This document shows positions 5,640-6,475 of a DNA stretch of 6,475 nucleotides, piece by piece (positions within the stretch are counted from its first letter, which is position 1; each line of letters starts with the position of its first letter). The translations under genes were made by a program, and so were the position numbers. Origin of the DNA: Hyphomicrobiales bacterium (lineage in GTDB: Bacteria; Pseudomonadota; Alphaproteobacteria; Rhizobiales; Beijerinckiaceae); contig JAATEW010000172.1 in assembly GCA_015655535.1 (NCBI GenBank), positions 1 to 6,475 on the forward strand, written 5' to 3'. The notes under the pieces are model-generated. The model was given only the letters and a program-made list of their open reading frames with translations. It searched no databases and was not told the origin of the DNA.

Positions 5640-6475
5640 CTAAACATTCTTGGCGCTATCGCCGCCGGTGACTTCATATTCAGCACCTGTCACCATCGCG
5701 GCTGCATCCGAAGCCAGGAAAACCGCGGCCGGCGAAATATCGTCCGGCTGGAGCCAGCCGACCCTCAACGGTACAGTCGCAGCCCGAATATCCCATGCTT
5801 CTTGCGGCGAGGGCTTTTCTGGCGCTTTGCGTCCCGTTTCGCCAATGCTCTCGCTCAGCCTTTTATCGTAACGCGTCAGCGCCGTATCGACGAGCCCTGG
5901 GATCAGCGCATTGACGGTGATGTTATATTGACCGAACTCCATCGCCGCGGATTTCATCAGGCCGAGAATGCCCCATTTCGAAGCGGAATAGCTCGATCCG
6001 TCCTTGGTGCCATGCTTGCCTTGCATCGACGATAAGAGAATGAAACGCCCTTTCTGCCGCGCCACCATTTTGGGCGCGAAAGCACGCACCGTATTGGCTG
6101 TGCCGTTTAAATTATTGTCGATCACATCGTACCAGTCGGCGTCTTCCATTTCGAGAAGACCTTTCCAGCGTTGAATGGCAGCATCGGCCACGACAATATC
6201 AATTTTGCCATAGTCGCGCTCCACGCGATCCGCAATCGCACGCAAGGCGCCAATATCGCGAATATCGGCTTTAAAGCCCTCGCCGCGCCGTCCGTAGGCT
6301 TTGATCTTCTCGATGGTCTCAGCCAATTCTTCCGGAGTCGCAGGAACCGCATTCGAGGCCGGAGACACCGGTCCGGCAATATCAATTGCAATGACGTCCG
6401 CGCCATTGGCGGCGAATTCCACGGCGATGGCCCGGCCAATGCCGCGGGCCGCCCCTGTCACAACGGCGACTTTGC
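5640..6475 (-). CDS. SDR family NAD(P)-dependent oxidoreductase, 5' end cut by window edge
   Basis: This is a classical short-chain dehydrogenase/reductase that would oxidise or reduce an unknown alcohol or ketone using NAD(P). The frame continues to the window edge (KVAVV before TGAARGIG), so the true start lies beyond 6475; the GTG at 6461 is internal. Counting from that codon, the dinucleotide-binding TGAARGIG is at 2-9, Asp27 ends the second strand (favouring NAD), and the catalytic residues are probably Asn117, Ser145, Tyr158 and Lys162 (YSASK), with the IPGLVDT segment at 187-193. A 20-25-residue insertion after strand 2 (PATPEELAETIEKIKAYGRR) is like that of mycofactocin-coupled SDRs, which hold their NAD tightly. 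No mycofactocin genes are visible here. The usual NAG motif after strand 4 reads DAA (93-95), which is unusual. The gene ends four bases from the small convergent frame. Confidence 0.92.
   Translation of the reverse strand, partial: KVAVVTGAARGIGRAIAVEFAANGADVIAIDIAGPVSPASNAVPATPEELAETIEKIKAYGRRGEGFKADIRDIGALRAIADRVERDYGKIDIVVADAAIQRWKGLLEMEDADWYDVIDNNLNGTANTVRAFAPKMVARQKGRFILLSSMQGKHGTKDGSSYSASKWGILGLMKSAAMEFGQYNITVNALIPGLVDTALTRYDKRLSESIGETGRKAPEKPSPQEAWDIRAATVPLRVGWLQPDDISPAAVFLASDAAAMVTGAEYEVTGGDSAKNV

Noticed and set aside
5300..5686. Minus-strand frame of 128 codons across the repeat region
   Set aside because: It runs through the palindromes and the tandem duplication and overlaps the end of the SDR gene; its His-, Arg- and Trp-rich sequence looks non-coding.

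Overview
The window looks like chromosomal DNA of a GC-rich alphaproteobacterium, most likely Hyphomicrobiales (Rhizobiales) and perhaps a Beijerinckiaceae relative. The grounds are an alphaproteobacterial CarD protein facing a sigma-32 of the RpoH type, a GGAAC-N17-CGTT element typical of EcfG (general stress) promoters, a SNase-like protein with a C-terminal extension, and REP-like intergenic palindromes. The lineage is inferred from recognising protein families, not from a search.

Layout. 1-330 (+): 3' end of carD. 355-391: one strong hairpin flanked by A and T tracts that can end both carD and the convergent rpoH. 413-1294 (-): rpoH, with a 263-base upstream gap that holds an EcfG-type promoter, a perfect 12-bp palindrome, and two hairpins that bury the Shine-Dalgarno sequence and both candidate start codons. 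1558-4000 (-): a probable two-gene unit, a secreted SNase-like protein followed by an M48 metalloprotease lipoprotein. The SNase-like gene is split by an in-frame amber codon at 3443-3445, and its C-terminal part (3086-3442) remains open in the same frame. 4156-4207: overlapping divergent sigma-70-like promoters. 4245-4321 (+): tRNA-Arg(CCT). 4454-5104 (+): a protein of three BON domains. 5105-5639: intergenic DNA with an inverted repeat, a composite REP-like element, an exact 20-bp tandem duplication and a possible small ORF. 5640-6475 (-): a short-chain dehydrogenase/reductase cut by the window edge.

Functional reading. The left part suggests stress control: CarD modulates RNA polymerase at promoters, RpoH directs the heat-shock or oxidative-stress regulon, and the putative EcfG promoter would place rpoH under the general stress response. 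The M48 lipoprotein fits envelope quality control. The right part is a mixture of a tRNA, a BON protein, repeats and an oxidoreductase with no evident common pathway.

I see no phage, insertion sequence, CRISPR array or defence system. The observations most worth following are the structured leader of rpoH combined with its EcfG promoter, and the amber-split SNase-like gene.
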